A stretch of DNA of 64,000 bases, taken from contig JANYJZ010000032.1 in the NCBI GenBank assembly GCA_025358305.1, positions 82,418 through 146,417 on the forward strand. Reading direction: 5' to 3'. A model generated the notes under the pieces. It saw only the letters and a program-made list of their open reading frames with translations, searched no databases and was not told the origin of the DNA. The stretch is from Ignavibacteriota bacterium. Lineage in GTDB: Bacteria > Bacteroidota > Ignavibacteria > UBA10030 > SZUA-254. Both the position numbers and the translations under genes were made by a program. Positions 17,216 to 26,815 of the stretch are shown here, in pieces; the stretch's first letter is position 1, and each line of letters begins with the position of its first letter.

Positions 17216-20200
17216 ATGAACTCTTTCCTGACGACTTCTTTTTTGCGCGCCGCGCGCCGCGCCGTGCTCCTCTCCCTCCTCGGGGCGCTCATCGCCGCCC
17301 CGCAGCTTCACGCGCAACTCTCCGGATCGTTCACGATCGGCTCCGGCGGATCCTACGCGAGCTTTACCGCAGCGGTCACGGCCCTGTCGACCTCGGGCGT
17401 CTCCGGTCCGGTAACGTTCAACGTCATCAACGGATCCTATAACGAGCAAATCTCCATCCCCCAGATAACCGGCGCGAGCGCCTCGAACACGATCACGTTC
17501 CAGTCCCAATCCGGCATCGCGGCGAATGTGACCCTCTTCTTCACGCCGACGAGCACGAACAACTACGTCGTGCGACTCGCGGGCGCGGATTACGTCACGT
17601 TCAAGAACATGACGCTCCTTTCCCAAACGGGGCCGAGCTACGGCGTCGTCATAAGCCTTGACACGGACGCAGGCCACAACAGCATCGTGTCGAACGTCAT
17701 CACCGGCATCGCCACCGCCTCCTCGGGCAGCACCCTGGCCGACATCTTTGTCGGGACCCAAACGGTGAACAACCTCACCGTCACCGGCAATACGTTCACC
17801 AACGGCGCCTACGCGATCTACTTCGTGGGCAACAGCACCCCGCATTCAGCCGCCCCGGTCATTTCGAATAACACCATGACGGACCAAGGCTACGGCGGCG
17901 CCTTCTTCCAGTACGCCGACGACATCACATTCCAGAACAACACCGTCACCGGGAGCCCGTCGCGCGGCATCGAGCTCCAGTATTGCAACGGCGGCCTCCA
18001 GATCGTGAAGAACAAGTTCACCAACATCGGGTCCGGCATGGGCATCTACCTCTTCCAGGTCGCGGGCGGTACGGGATTTCCCACAGGCCCCGCGCTCGTC
18101 GCCAATAATTTCGTGGAGATCGGGAGCGGCTCCTCCGGCATCGATATCTACCAGAGCAGCAACACGAACATCTACTACAATTCCATCAACGTCGTCGGCG
18201 GCAGCTCCCAGGGATACTACGGCTACAACAACGGCGCCACGGTGAACGTCGAGAACAACAACTTCGTCAACACCGGCGGCGGCTATGCCGTCAACTTCAT
18301 CAGCTCCGACGGCGCCTCGACGATGAACTACAACAACCTCTTCACCGTTGGCAATTTCGTCGGCCGCTACGGCAGTACCGAGCTCGTCGACCTCGCCGCG
18401 TGGCAGTCCGCGTCGTCGAAGGACGCGAATTCCGTCGCCAACTACCCCTCGTTCACGAGCGCGACGAACCTTCATACGGGGAGCCCGTGGCTCAACGCGA
18501 AGGGGACGCCCGTCGCCGAGGTCACCGACGACATCGACGGGAACGCGCGCAACGGTTCGACGCCCGACATCGGCGCCGATGAGTTCACCCCCGTTGCTGG
18601 CGCGCCCCTTTCCGGCGCCTACACCCTCGGAGCGACCGGGACCTACCTGACGTTCACCGCCGCGGTGAACGACCTCCTCCTGCGCGGCGTCTCCGGTCCG
18701 GTGACGTTCAACGTCCAGACCGCGCAGTACAACGAGCACATCGTCATCTACAACATCCCCGGTGCCAGCGCCTCGAACACCGTCACGTTCCAGGCGGCCA
18801 CCGGCAACGCCGCGAACGTCACACTCTACTACTTCTCGGCCGATGCGCCGAACAACTACGTCGTGTACCTCCAGAACGCCGACTTCATTCGGTTCCATAA
18901 GATGACGCTCCGGTCGAACAACACCGTCAGCGCGTCGTATGGCATCGTGTTCTACCTCTACGGTAACGTCGACAACCTCACCCTCGACACGTGCACCGTG
19001 AGCGGCACGCCGACAGCGAGCAGCTCCGCAAACTACTCGATCGTCTACGGTTCGAGCGCCGTCACCCGAAACTTCACGGCGAACGGCACGACCTTCAACG
19101 ACGGCGGATACGCCATCCAGCTCGTGGGGTACAATACCTCCATCACGAGCACGAACTGCCATATCACGAACTGCACCTTCAACAACCAGGACTATGCCGG
19201 CATCTATCTCCAGTACCAGACCGACGTGGTCGCGACCGGCAATACGATCACGAACCCGGTGAGTCGCGGGATCGAGCTCCAGTACTGCTACGGCAGCACC
19301 CAAGTGCTCTACAACAAGATCACCGCTGTGAACGGCGGCAACGGCATCTACCTCTACCAGTGCACCGGCGGAACGGGGTTTCCCACCGGCCCCGGTTTTG
19401 TCGCGAACAACTTCATTCAGGCGGTCGGCAGCACCAACGGTATCGACATCTACCAGTCGAATTACGAGAACGTGTACAATAATTCGGTGAACATCACCGG
19501 CGGATCGTCCACGGCCTACTACGGCTACAACAACGGCGCCACCGTGAACGTCGTGAACAACAACTTCGCCAACACCGGCGGCGGGTATGCCGTCAACTTC
19601 GCGAGCTCCGACGGCGGTACGATGAACTATAACAACCTCTATACGATCGGCAACTTCGTCGCTCGCTACGGCAGCACCGAGATCGTTGACCTTCCCGCCT
19701 GGCAATCCGCCTCAGGGCAGGACGCGAACTCCGTCGCGTACTACCCGTCGTTCACGAGCGCGACGAACCTCCATACGGGGAGCCCGTGGCTCAACGCGAA
19801 GGGGACACCCCTGGTCGACATCACCGACGATATCGACGGGAACCCGCGCGACGGGTCGACCCCGGACATCGGCGCCGATGAGTTCACCCCCGTTTCGGGC
19901 GCGCCCCTCTCCGGCGCCTACACCCTTGGGGCGAGCGGCGTGTACACGACGTTCACCGCGGCGGTGAACGACCTCCTCCTGCGCGGCGTCTCCGGTCCGG
20001 TGACGTTCAACGTCCAGACCGCGCAGTACAACGAACACCTCGTCATCTACAACATCCCCGGCGCGAGCGCCTCGAACACGGTCACGTTCCAGGCGGCCAC
20101 CGGCAACGCCGCGAACGTCACGCTCTACTACTTCTCGGTCGATGCGCCGAACAACTACGTCGTGTACCTCCTGAACGCCGACTTCATTCGATTCCACAAG

Positions 20201-23200
20201 ATGACGCTTCGGTCGAACAACAACGTGAGCGCGTCGTACGGCATCGTGTTCTATCTTTCGGGCAATATCAATAATCTCACCGTCGACAGCTGCACGGTGA
20301 GCGGGACGCCGACGGCGAGCAGCTCCGCGAACTATTCGATGATCTATGGCTCAGGTTCCGTCACGCGGAACTTCACCGCGAACGGCACGACCTTCAACGA
20401 CGGCGGATACGCCATCCAGCTCGTGGGGTACAACACCGCGATCACCAGCACGAACAGCCAGGTCACGAACTGCACCTTCAACAACCAGGATTATGCCGGC
20501 ATTTATCTCCAGTACCAGACCGACGTCGTCGCATCACACAACACCATCACCAACCCCGTGAGCCGCGGGATCGAGCTCGAGTACTGCTACGGCAGCACCC
20601 AGGTGCTCTACAACAAGATCACTTCGGTGAACGGCGGCAACGGCATCTACCTCTACCAGTGCACTGGCGGAACGGGCTTCCCCACCGGCCCCGGACTTGT
20701 CGCGAACAACTTCGTCGAGGGGACCACCAGCACCAACGGCATCGACATCTATCAGTCGAACTACGAGAACGTGTTCAATAATTCGGTGAACATCAACGGC
20801 CCATCGTCTGCGGCCTACTACGGCTACAACAATGCGACGGGGGTGACCGTCGAGAATAACAACTTCGCGAACACCGGCGGCGGGTATGCCGTCAACTTCG
20901 CAAGCTCCGATGGTGCCACCGCGATGGATAACAACAACCTCTATACGGTCGGCAACTTCGTCGCTCGCTACGGCAGCACTGAGCTCGTCGATCTTCCCGC
21001 CTGGCAGGCCGCAACGGGGAAAGACCTTGCCTCGGTCTCCTACAACCCGGCCTTCGTCAGCACGACGAACCTCCACACCGCGAGCAATTGGCTCAACGCC
21101 AAGGGGATACCCCTGGTCGACGTGACCGACGACATCGACGGGAACCCGCGCGACGGGTCTACCCCGGACATCGGTGCCGACGAGTACACGCCCGACCCGC
21201 TCATGACGCCGATGGCGGGCACCTACACGATCGGCGCTGCCGCGGCGAACTACGCGACCTTCCATGCAGCGAACAACGCGTTGCTCCTGCGCGGTGTCTC
21301 CGGCGCGGTGACGTTCAACGTCCAGCCGGCGACCTACCAGGAGAGCATCGTCTTCTACCCGGTCCCGAACGCCAGCGACGTCAATACGATCACGTTCCAG
21401 TCCCAGAATGGCATTGCTGCGGGGACGACCCTCTATTCGGTCACGACGATCGACAGCAATTACGTCATGTTCCTCACCGGCGCGGACCACATCCACTTCA
21501 GCAAGATGTCGTTCCGATCAAACAACAACGTCGGCGCAACCTATGGCCTCGTCGCCTATCTCTGGGGCAATGTCGACGATTTTTCGATCCAGGACTGCAT
21601 CATCAATGGGACGTCTGTTGCGAGCTCCTCGGCGAACTACTCGCTCGTCTACGCCAGCGCTTCATTGACGCGGAACATGAAGCTTATCCACAACATCTTC
21701 AATGACGGCGGATATGCGGTGTATTCAGCAGGCTACAACACCAGCATCCTCTCGACCGGCACGCAGATCCTGAATAATACGTTCAACAACCCCGACTACG
21801 CGGGCGTGTACCTCCAGTACCATGACGCACCGAGGGTAAATAATAACACCGTCGTCAACGCGGACGGCAGGGGGATCGAGCTGGATTACTGCATGAACGC
21901 GCTCGAGATGAAGAAGAACCGGATCGTGACAGACGGTTCTTCCGCGGTCGGCCTCTACCTCTACTTCTGCACGGGCGGAAGCCTTTCGCCGGGCATCACA
22001 TCGAACAACTTCGTCTCCTGCCTCCAGACAAGCTCCACGGGCATCTACCTCTACGGGTCGAACTATCAGGACATCGTCAACAACAGCGTCAACATGACGG
22101 CGGCGAGTTCGAACGGATTCTATACGTACCAGGGAAGCTCCAATTCCAACACGCTGGTCAACAACATCTTCGCCAACCCGGGAGGCGGATACTCCGTCAA
22201 CGTCCAGTCCCCCGAAGGTCTCGGCGTCTCGAACTACAATGACCACTACTCCTCGGGGACGACGCTCGCGTACTGGGCGGGGGCGCGGACCGCGCTGTCC
22301 GACCTCCAGAGCGCCAGCGGCAAGGAAGCGAACTCGAAGGCGGCCTTCCCCGCCTACTACTCCGCGACGAACCTCCACTCGATCTCCCCGCAGCTCGACA
22401 GCGCCGGCACGCCGCTCGGCGAGGTGACGGACGACATCGACGGCGACGTGCGCGACGGGATCAAGCCCGACATCGGCGCCGATGAGTACTCCGTCATCGT
22501 CACACTTGGCGCGTCGATCCCGGGAGGATGGAACATGATCTCGCTCCCCTTGGCAGTGACCGACAGCCGCAAGACCGTCCTGTTCCCGACGTCGATCTCG
22601 AACGCCTTCGCATACGCTCCCCCTGCCGGGTACGTTGTGAAGGACTCCGTCGCCACGATGCTCGGGTACTGGCTGAAGTTCCCGTCGACCCAGACGGTGA
22701 ACGTCACCGGGGCGCCCGACCTCAAGGACAGCGTGTCGGCCAGAGCCGGATGGAACCTCATCGGCTCGATCGCCGTCCCGATGCCGAAGACGGCCATCAT
22801 TCAGAACCCCGTGGGGAACGTCATTTCGAACTACTTTGAATACGTGCCCGGCGTGGGCTACATCGTCGCCGACACGCTCAAGCCGGGACGCGCCTTCTGG
22901 GTGAAGACGACCGCCGTGGGGACACTCATGCTCGACGTCACCGCCATATTGCCGAAGCCCTTGGTCGCGGAAGCGGAGGACATCCTGGCGAGCGTCCGGG
23001 GTCTCAATGAACTCCGGTTCCGCGGCGTGGACGCCGAAGCCGGCGCTCCGGGCGCGAGCCTCTATTTCGGGATGAAGACGGGCGGTCAGTCCGATCTCGA
23101 CCGTTACAGCCTGCCGCCGGCCCCGCCGACGGAGGCCGCCGACGTCCGGTTCTCTTCAGGACGCTTCGTCGAACTCCTCTCCGGGACGGAGTCGGGAGAG

Positions 23201-23674
23201 ATCCCGATCTCGGTCCAGGGCGCCGGTACGAGCTTCGTGATGTCGTGGACGATGAAGGAAGCGCAGAGTCGCGCCTACATCCTCGTGGAACGGACCGGCG
23301 CAGTGGTCTCGCGCGAAGTGCGGCTCCGGGGCACCGGGACGACGACGATCACAAGCGGCAAGCGTTACGCGATCCGCATCCAGGAGCTCCCGACGGCGTT
23401 CGCGCTCCTTCAGAACTACCCGAACCCGTTCAATCCCACGACGAGCGTTCGGTTCGACCTGCCGGAAGCGTCGGTGGTCACGCTCACGGTCTACACGATG
23501 CTCGGACAGGAGATGACTGTCCCGCTCCAGAGCGTCCAGCTCGACCGCGGAACGCATGAGGTCAGCATCGACGCCCGCACCTGGTCGAGCGGCACCTACA
23601 TGTACCGGATCCAGGCTCTCGACTCTCACGGCCGCGCGATGAACGCGACGCGCAAGATGGTGCTTTTGAAGTAG
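17216..23674 (+). CDS. Giant T9SS-secreted right-handed beta-helix repeat protein
   Basis: A 2152-residue protein. After a signal peptide (about residues 1-35) come four tandem ~430-residue units. Each opens with an 'SG.YT(I/L)G..G.Y.TFTAAV..L...GVSGPVTFNV' block, continues with N-rich short repeats of the parallel beta-helix type (NNTMTDQGYGG, NNSVNITGG), and closes with a DDIDGN.R.GSTPDIGADE(F/Y) motif. That closing motif is common in secreted right-handed beta-helix proteins. A GWNMIS...GYWLKFP...GWNLIGS...FWVK module follows, then a LYFG...PPAPP...DVRF module and the Por sorting tail ([17 protein letters not shown], ending KMVLLK). Such proteins are adhesins or polysaccharide-binding/lyase scaffolds; no catalytic residues can be assigned. 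Confidence 0.88.
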   Translation: MNSFLTTSFLRAARRAVLLSLLGALIAAPQLHAQLSGSFTIGSGGSYASFTAAVTALSTSGVSGPVTFNVINGSYNEQISIPQITGASASNTITFQSQSGIAANVTLFFTPTSTNNYVVRLAGADYVTFKNMTLLSQTGPSYGVVISLDTDAGHNSIVSNVITGIATASSGSTLADIFVGTQTVNNLTVTGNTFTNGAYAIYFVGNSTPHSAAPVISNNTMTDQGYGGAFFQYADDITFQNNTVTGSPSRGIELQYCNGGLQIVKNKFTNIGSGMGIYLFQVAGGTGFPTGPALVANNFVEIGSGSSGIDIYQSSNTNIYYNSINVVGGSSQGYYGYNNGATVNVENNNFVNTGGGYAVNFISSDGASTMNYNNLFTVGNFVGRYGSTELVDLAAWQSASSKDANSVANYPSFTSATNLHTGSPWLNAKGTPVAEVTDDIDGNARNGSTPDIGADEFTPVAGAPLSGAYTLGATGTYLTFTAAVNDLLLRGVSGPVTFNVQTAQYNEHIVIYNIPGASASNTVTFQAATGNAANVTLYYFSADAPNNYVVYLQNADFIRFHKMTLRSNNTVSASYGIVFYLYGNVDNLTLDTCTVSGTPTASSSANYSIVYGSSAVTRNFTANGTTFNDGGYAIQLVGYNTSITSTNCHITNCTFNNQDYAGIYLQYQTDVVATGNTITNPVSRGIELQYCYGSTQVLYNKITAVNGGNGIYLYQCTGGTGFPTGPGFVANNFIQAVGSTNGIDIYQSNYENVYNNSVNITGGSSTAYYGYNNGATVNVVNNNFANTGGGYAVNFASSDGGTMNYNNLYTIGNFVARYGSTEIVDLPAWQSASGQDANSVAYYPSFTSATNLHTGSPWLNAKGTPLVDITDDIDGNPRDGSTPDIGADEFTPVSGAPLSGAYTLGASGVYTTFTAAVNDLLLRGVSGPVTFNVQTAQYNEHLVIYNIPGASASNTVTFQAATGNAANVTLYYFSVDAPNNYVVYLLNADFIRFHKMTLRSNNNVSASYGIVFYLSGNINNLTVDSCTVSGTPTASSSANYSMIYGSGSVTRNFTANGTTFNDGGYAIQLVGYNTAITSTNSQVTNCTFNNQDYAGIYLQYQTDVVASHNTITNPVSRGIELEYCYGSTQVLYNKITSVNGGNGIYLYQCTGGTGFPTGPGLVANNFVEGTTSTNGIDIYQSNYENVFNNSVNINGPSSAAYYGYNNATGVTVENNNFANTGGGYAVNFASSDGATAMDNNNLYTVGNFVARYGSTELVDLPAWQAATGKDLASVSYNPAFVSTTNLHTASNWLNAKGIPLVDVTDDIDGNPRDGSTPDIGADEYTPDPLMTPMAGTYTIGAAAANYATFHAANNALLLRGVSGAVTFNVQPATYQESIVFYPVPNASDVNTITFQSQNGIAAGTTLYSVTTIDSNYVMFLTGADHIHFSKMSFRSNNNVGATYGLVAYLWGNVDDFSIQDCIINGTSVASSSANYSLVYASASLTRNMKLIHNIFNDGGYAVYSAGYNTSILSTGTQILNNTFNNPDYAGVYLQYHDAPRVNNNTVVNADGRGIELDYCMNALEMKKNRIVTDGSSAVGLYLYFCTGGSLSPGITSNNFVSCLQTSSTGIYLYGSNYQDIVNNSVNMTAASSNGFYTYQGSSNSNTLVNNIFANPGGGYSVNVQSPEGLGVSNYNDHYSSGTTLAYWAGARTALSDLQSASGKEANSKAAFPAYYSATNLHSISPQLDSAGTPLGEVTDDIDGDVRDGIKPDIGADEYSVIVTLGASIPGGWNMISLPLAVTDSRKTVLFPTSISNAFAYAPPAGYVVKDSVATMLGYWLKFPSTQTVNVTGAPDLKDSVSARAGWNLIGSIAVPMPKTAIIQNPVGNVISNYFEYVPGVGYIVADTLKPGRAFWVKTTAVGTLMLDVTAILPKPLVAEAEDILASVRGLNELRFRGVDAEAGAPGASLYFGMKTGGQSDLDRYSLPPAPPTEAADVRFSSGRFVELLSGTESGEIPISVQGAGTSFVMSWTMKEAQSRAYILVERTGAVVSREVRLRGTGTTTITSGKRYAIRIQELPTAFALLQNYPNPFNPTTSVRFDLPEASVVTLTVYTMLGQEMTVPLQSVQLDRGTHEVSIDARTWSSGTYMYRIQALDSHGRAMNATRKMVLLK
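17318..22497 (+). repeat. Four tandem coding units of about 1.3 kb
   Basis: Units begin at 17318, 18608, 19907 and 21212 (periods 1290, 1299 and 1305 bp), all multiples of three. Units 2 and 3 are nearly identical over long DNA stretches, while units 1 and 4 are more diverged. This is the expected pattern for recent in-frame duplication of the middle unit. Confidence 0.9.
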
Positions 23675-23762
23675 AGCTCCTCATACTCGCCGCGCGCCCT
23701 CTCGTTCGCTCATTTAGGAACACGGCGTCGGCGCAAGAAGACAGATCACTTCGTGTTAGGAG

Positions 23763-23798
23763 AAAGCGCAGGGCACTCACCGCCCTGCGCTTTTTTTT
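23763..23798 (+). terminator. Intrinsic terminator after the beta-helix gene
   Basis: A 12-bp perfect stem (AAAGCGCAGGGC with GCCCTGCGCTTT), 7-nt loop and an uninterrupted run of T. It lies 89 nt after the stop codon. Confidence 0.9.
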
Positions 23799-23995
23799 GA
23801 TCCCACACGGTCCGTCCGGCGATGTACCACGAGAGGGACATTGGCGTGATCGATCGTCGCATCGCTCCCGCACTTGAGCAGATTTCGCCCCCCTCCCCCT
23901 TCCCCGGTGCCGCGCGAGTGAAGAGGAGGCTCGGCATGACAATTTCCGCACAGAGGGAATGCACGACTGGGTGGGGGCGTAGAAGTACGTACGTA

Positions 23996-24024
23996 TTGAC
24001 AATCGGCCGAATCCTCGCTACCTT
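23996..24024 (+). promoter_or_regulatory. Promoter of the third T9SS cargo gene
   Basis: TTGACA (23996-24001), 17 bp, TACCTT (24019-24024). The -10 continues as TACCTTTG, so it also matches the Bacteroidota -7 motif TANNTTTG. The ATG lies 60 nt downstream. Confidence 0.75.
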
Positions 24025-24032
24025 TGTGATAT

Positions 24033-24042
24033 CCCCCCCCCC
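24033..24042 (+). repeat. Homopolymer of ten C in the 5' leader
   Basis: Ten consecutive C begin 8 nt after the -10 element, at or just after the predicted transcription start. Tracts of this length are prone to replication slippage. Confidence 0.85.
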
Positions 24043-24083
24043 AGCACATCGAGTTCCTTTCTAGCAACAGTGAGGATTGATCT

Positions 24084-26738
24084 ATGAACAGAACGATCAT
24101 TCTTATCGGGCTCCTCTTCCTCGGACTTCCGGCCACGATGCTCTCTCAGTCCTTCGTGATCCCGGTTCGGATCTCGGACAGCCACGCCCATTTCGATACG
24201 CTACGCTTTGGGCTCGATCCGAGCGCTTCGGCCTGTATGGACATCGATCTCGGCGAGCATTCGCTGCCGCCGAAGCCCCCGAGCGGGATCTTCGACGTGC
24301 GATTCACCGATCCGAGTGAGACGCCGGAACCCGCATGCTTCGATCTGGGGATGAAGCTCGATCTCCGGAAGTTCATCGACAGCACCCAGTCCGATGTGTA
24401 CGTCATCGAGATCCAGCCCTCATCCGGAGGATACCCCATTACACTCTCATGGCCGGACCTGACGCCATACTATACCGACGCGATCCGGCTCAAGGATGAT
24501 ATCGGAGGGGTCTTCTACGATATCGACATGAAGGCGCAGCCGTCGGTGACCATTGCGCAGACGTTCATCACGCGACTTCGGATCGTCACGGGCACGCCCG
24601 ACACGACGCCCCTTCCTCCTCCTCCTGCGCATGTGTTGCTCGCGAATCCTCTTGTCGGCCAGACGACGGTTGAACTCCACGCGTGGGTCAACCCGAAGGG
24701 AGCCGCGACGACGGCCTGGTTCGAGTGGGGCACGTCGATACGTTACGGTCAATCAACGCCCGGCGATCTTGTCGGCAGCGGCACGTCGGACGTCACGGTC
24801 GCCCGCACTCTTTCCGGTCTTTCGCCTCAGACCGCGTATCACGTCAGAGCGGCCGCCCAGAACGTGAACGGCACCTCGTATTCCGAAGATGTTCTCCTGA
24901 CGACGTTCGTCGGCGGCACGATCGGTGAGTCGTTCTTCGATCTGACGGTCTCGGACACCGGCGGGAACGCTCAGATGCTCTGGCTCGGCGCCTACGCCGG
25001 CGCGACCTACTGCATCGACCCGAGCCTGGGAGAGAGCGAACTTGCCCCGAAGCCTCCCATCGGCTTTTTTGACGTGCGTATGACAGACACCCGCGAAGGC
25101 TCGGACGCGTGTCTCGGCCAGGGAGTGAAGATCGACCTCCGCTCATACGTCGGCTCGAGCCAGGCCGACACCTTTCGGATCGAGGTCCAGCCCGCATCGA
25201 CTGGATCTCCGATCACCCTCTCCTGGCCGGGGCTCAGTGCATGGTTTGCGGGACCGATCGTGCTGAGGGATGACATCACCGGTTCGCTCGTCCATGTCGA
25301 TATGAAGGCGGAGTCCTCCTTTACGGCGATGTCGAGCATTGTGCATAGATTTCTCATCGTCAGCGGAACGCCCGGACCGGCGTCATTCCCGCCCGAGATT
25401 ATCTCGTCGCACGTCAGCGTCGACGACCAGTCCAGCGCGCGGCTCGACGCAACGGTGGTCCCGAAGGGTTCCGGGACGGCCGCATGGTTTGAATGGGGAC
25501 AAACGACGAACTATGATCATTCGTCGACCCCGCAGCCGATCGGATCGGGCCCCGGAGCGGTCGGTGTCGAAGTGTTCCTTTCGGACCTCGCTCCCGGCAT
25601 GATCTACCACGTACGGGCCGCCGCGCAGAATGTGAACGGCACATCCTACGGCAAGGACATGCCGCTCATCCTCCTGGCGGGCGGGACGGGAACGATCGCG
25701 ATACCCTTGAGCGTCAGGGACCACGCGGGGTTCCACCGGACGCTCTACTTCGGCGTCCATCCGAATGCATCCGACTGCATCGACGACTCCTTGGGCGAGG
25801 TGGAGCTCCCACCGAAGCCTCCGACGGGTGTGTTCGACGCTCGCTTCACCGATCTGCGCGATCCCGGCGGACCGTGCAAGGGCCAGGGCCTGTGGTTCGA
25901 CCTCCGGCACTACGATACGCCCGCCCAGATCGACACCTACCAACTGGAATTTCAGCCTGCAACGGGAGGCCGGCCGTTCTCGTTCTCGTGGCCTCATCTC
26001 GACGCCTACTACAGCGACAGCGTCGTCCTGCGCGATGACTACGGGTTCGTCAATCTCGACATGAAGGCGGAGACGACCTATACCCTCACGCAGACGTTCC
26101 TCTCGCGGCTCTACATCGTCGTGAAAGGCCCGATCTTCGCCCCCCGGGCGCCGGGTATCGTTATGAGCTCGACGGGACTCATCACAGAGGCCGGTGCGGA
26201 TCTCTGGGGATACATCACCCCCAACGGTTACGCGACATCGTGCTGGCTCGAATGGGGCCAGACGGCGTCGTACGGACATGCGACCCCGGCAGAACCCATC
26301 GGAAGTTCCCTGCTCCCCACGTTCATATCGGACCTCTCGATCCTCGGTTTGACGCCGGGGAACGTCTACCATTACCGACTCAAGGCCCAAAACGCGATCG
26401 GCATGACGGCGGGAAAAGACAGCACCTTCACGACCCTTGGCCTCAGTTCCGCGCCGGCCAACGAGAGCGTGCCGCATGCGTTCTCCTTGCGGCAGAACTA
26501 CCCCAACCCGTTCAATCCAACGACGATCATCGAGTATCAATTGCCGTCGCAACGACGCGTGAGCCTGAAGGTGTACAATGTCTTTGGTCAGCTTGTCCGC
26601 ACGCTCGTCGACGGCGATCAAAGCGCGGGGTACAAGAGCGTCGGGTTCAACGCCGGGAACCTCCCGAGCGGAGTCTATTTCTACAGGCTCTCGGCAGGCG
26701 AATTCACCGACACGAAACGAATGCTCCTCCTCAAATGA
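24084..26738 (+). CDS. T9SS-secreted protein with three FN3-like and three FDxRF modules
   Basis: An 884-residue secreted protein with a signal peptide (about 1-22, ending LSQ). It alternates three copies of two units. The first unit (about 140 residues) has 'L.FG...LGE..LPPKPP.G.FD.RFTD' and a later 'P.(T/S)(L/F)SWP.L' strand and 'DMKA' loop. The second unit is a ~95-residue fibronectin-III-like domain with an '(A/S)WFEWG....YG..T' core and 'Y.(V/Y)RA(A/K)AQN..G'. The C-terminus is a Por-type sorting tail ([17 protein letters not shown], ending KRMLLLK). Each FDxRF unit contains a cysteine pair. The ligand is unknown; the architecture suggests adhesion or carbohydrate binding. Confidence 0.85.
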   Translation: MNRTIILIGLLFLGLPATMLSQSFVIPVRISDSHAHFDTLRFGLDPSASACMDIDLGEHSLPPKPPSGIFDVRFTDPSETPEPACFDLGMKLDLRKFIDSTQSDVYVIEIQPSSGGYPITLSWPDLTPYYTDAIRLKDDIGGVFYDIDMKAQPSVTIAQTFITRLRIVTGTPDTTPLPPPPAHVLLANPLVGQTTVELHAWVNPKGAATTAWFEWGTSIRYGQSTPGDLVGSGTSDVTVARTLSGLSPQTAYHVRAAAQNVNGTSYSEDVLLTTFVGGTIGESFFDLTVSDTGGNAQMLWLGAYAGATYCIDPSLGESELAPKPPIGFFDVRMTDTREGSDACLGQGVKIDLRSYVGSSQADTFRIEVQPASTGSPITLSWPGLSAWFAGPIVLRDDITGSLVHVDMKAESSFTAMSSIVHRFLIVSGTPGPASFPPEIISSHVSVDDQSSARLDATVVPKGSGTAAWFEWGQTTNYDHSSTPQPIGSGPGAVGVEVFLSDLAPGMIYHVRAAAQNVNGTSYGKDMPLILLAGGTGTIAIPLSVRDHAGFHRTLYFGVHPNASDCIDDSLGEVELPPKPPTGVFDARFTDLRDPGGPCKGQGLWFDLRHYDTPAQIDTYQLEFQPATGGRPFSFSWPHLDAYYSDSVVLRDDYGFVNLDMKAETTYTLTQTFLSRLYIVVKGPIFAPRAPGIVMSSTGLITEAGADLWGYITPNGYATSCWLEWGQTASYGHATPAEPIGSSLLPTFISDLSILGLTPGNVYHYRLKAQNAIGMTAGKDSTFTTLGLSSAPANESVPHAFSLRQNYPNPFNPTTIIEYQLPSQRRVSLKVYNVFGQLVRTLVDGDQSAGYKSVGFNAGNLPSGVYFYRLSAGEFTDTKRMLLLK

Positions 26739-26761
26739 GTGAACCGGGCGAGGGCCATAAG

Positions 26762-26795
26762 AAAAGGCGAAGAGGAAACTCTTCGCCTTTTTTTT
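26762..26795. terminator. Bidirectional intrinsic terminator
   Basis: A 13-bp perfect stem (AAAAGGCGAAGAG with CTCTTCGCCTTTT) closed by a GAAA tetraloop, with eight T on the plus side and four A before it. It lies between the converging cargo gene and icd and could serve both. Confidence 0.85.
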
Positions 26796-26815
26796 ATTGT
26801 GCTTTCGAGGAAGGA

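Larger units (their letters stand above)
23675..24083. other. 409-bp intergenic region with terminator, promoter and poly-C leader
   Basis: No convincing gene is present; short open frames here lack ribosome binding sites. The region holds a strong intrinsic terminator (23763-23798), a ~200-bp stretch where I see nothing, a consensus promoter (23996-24024) and a run of ten C just downstream of it. Confidence 0.7.

Noticed and set aside
17846..19705. A 619-codon minus-strand frame with a repetitive, valine-rich translation
   Set aside because: It mirrors the tandem repeats of the beta-helix gene; its repeats have the same 1.3-kb period and no independent features.
18608..21211. Near-identical repeats that could suggest a mobile element or assembly duplication
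   Set aside because: Both copies keep the reading frame and the differences are mostly synonymous or conservative, so they are protein repeats. Assembly duplication would give exact identity.
23822..24064. Short plus-strand open frame in the intergenic region
   Set aside because: No ribosome binding site, odd composition, and it overlaps the promoter and the poly-C tract of the downstream gene.
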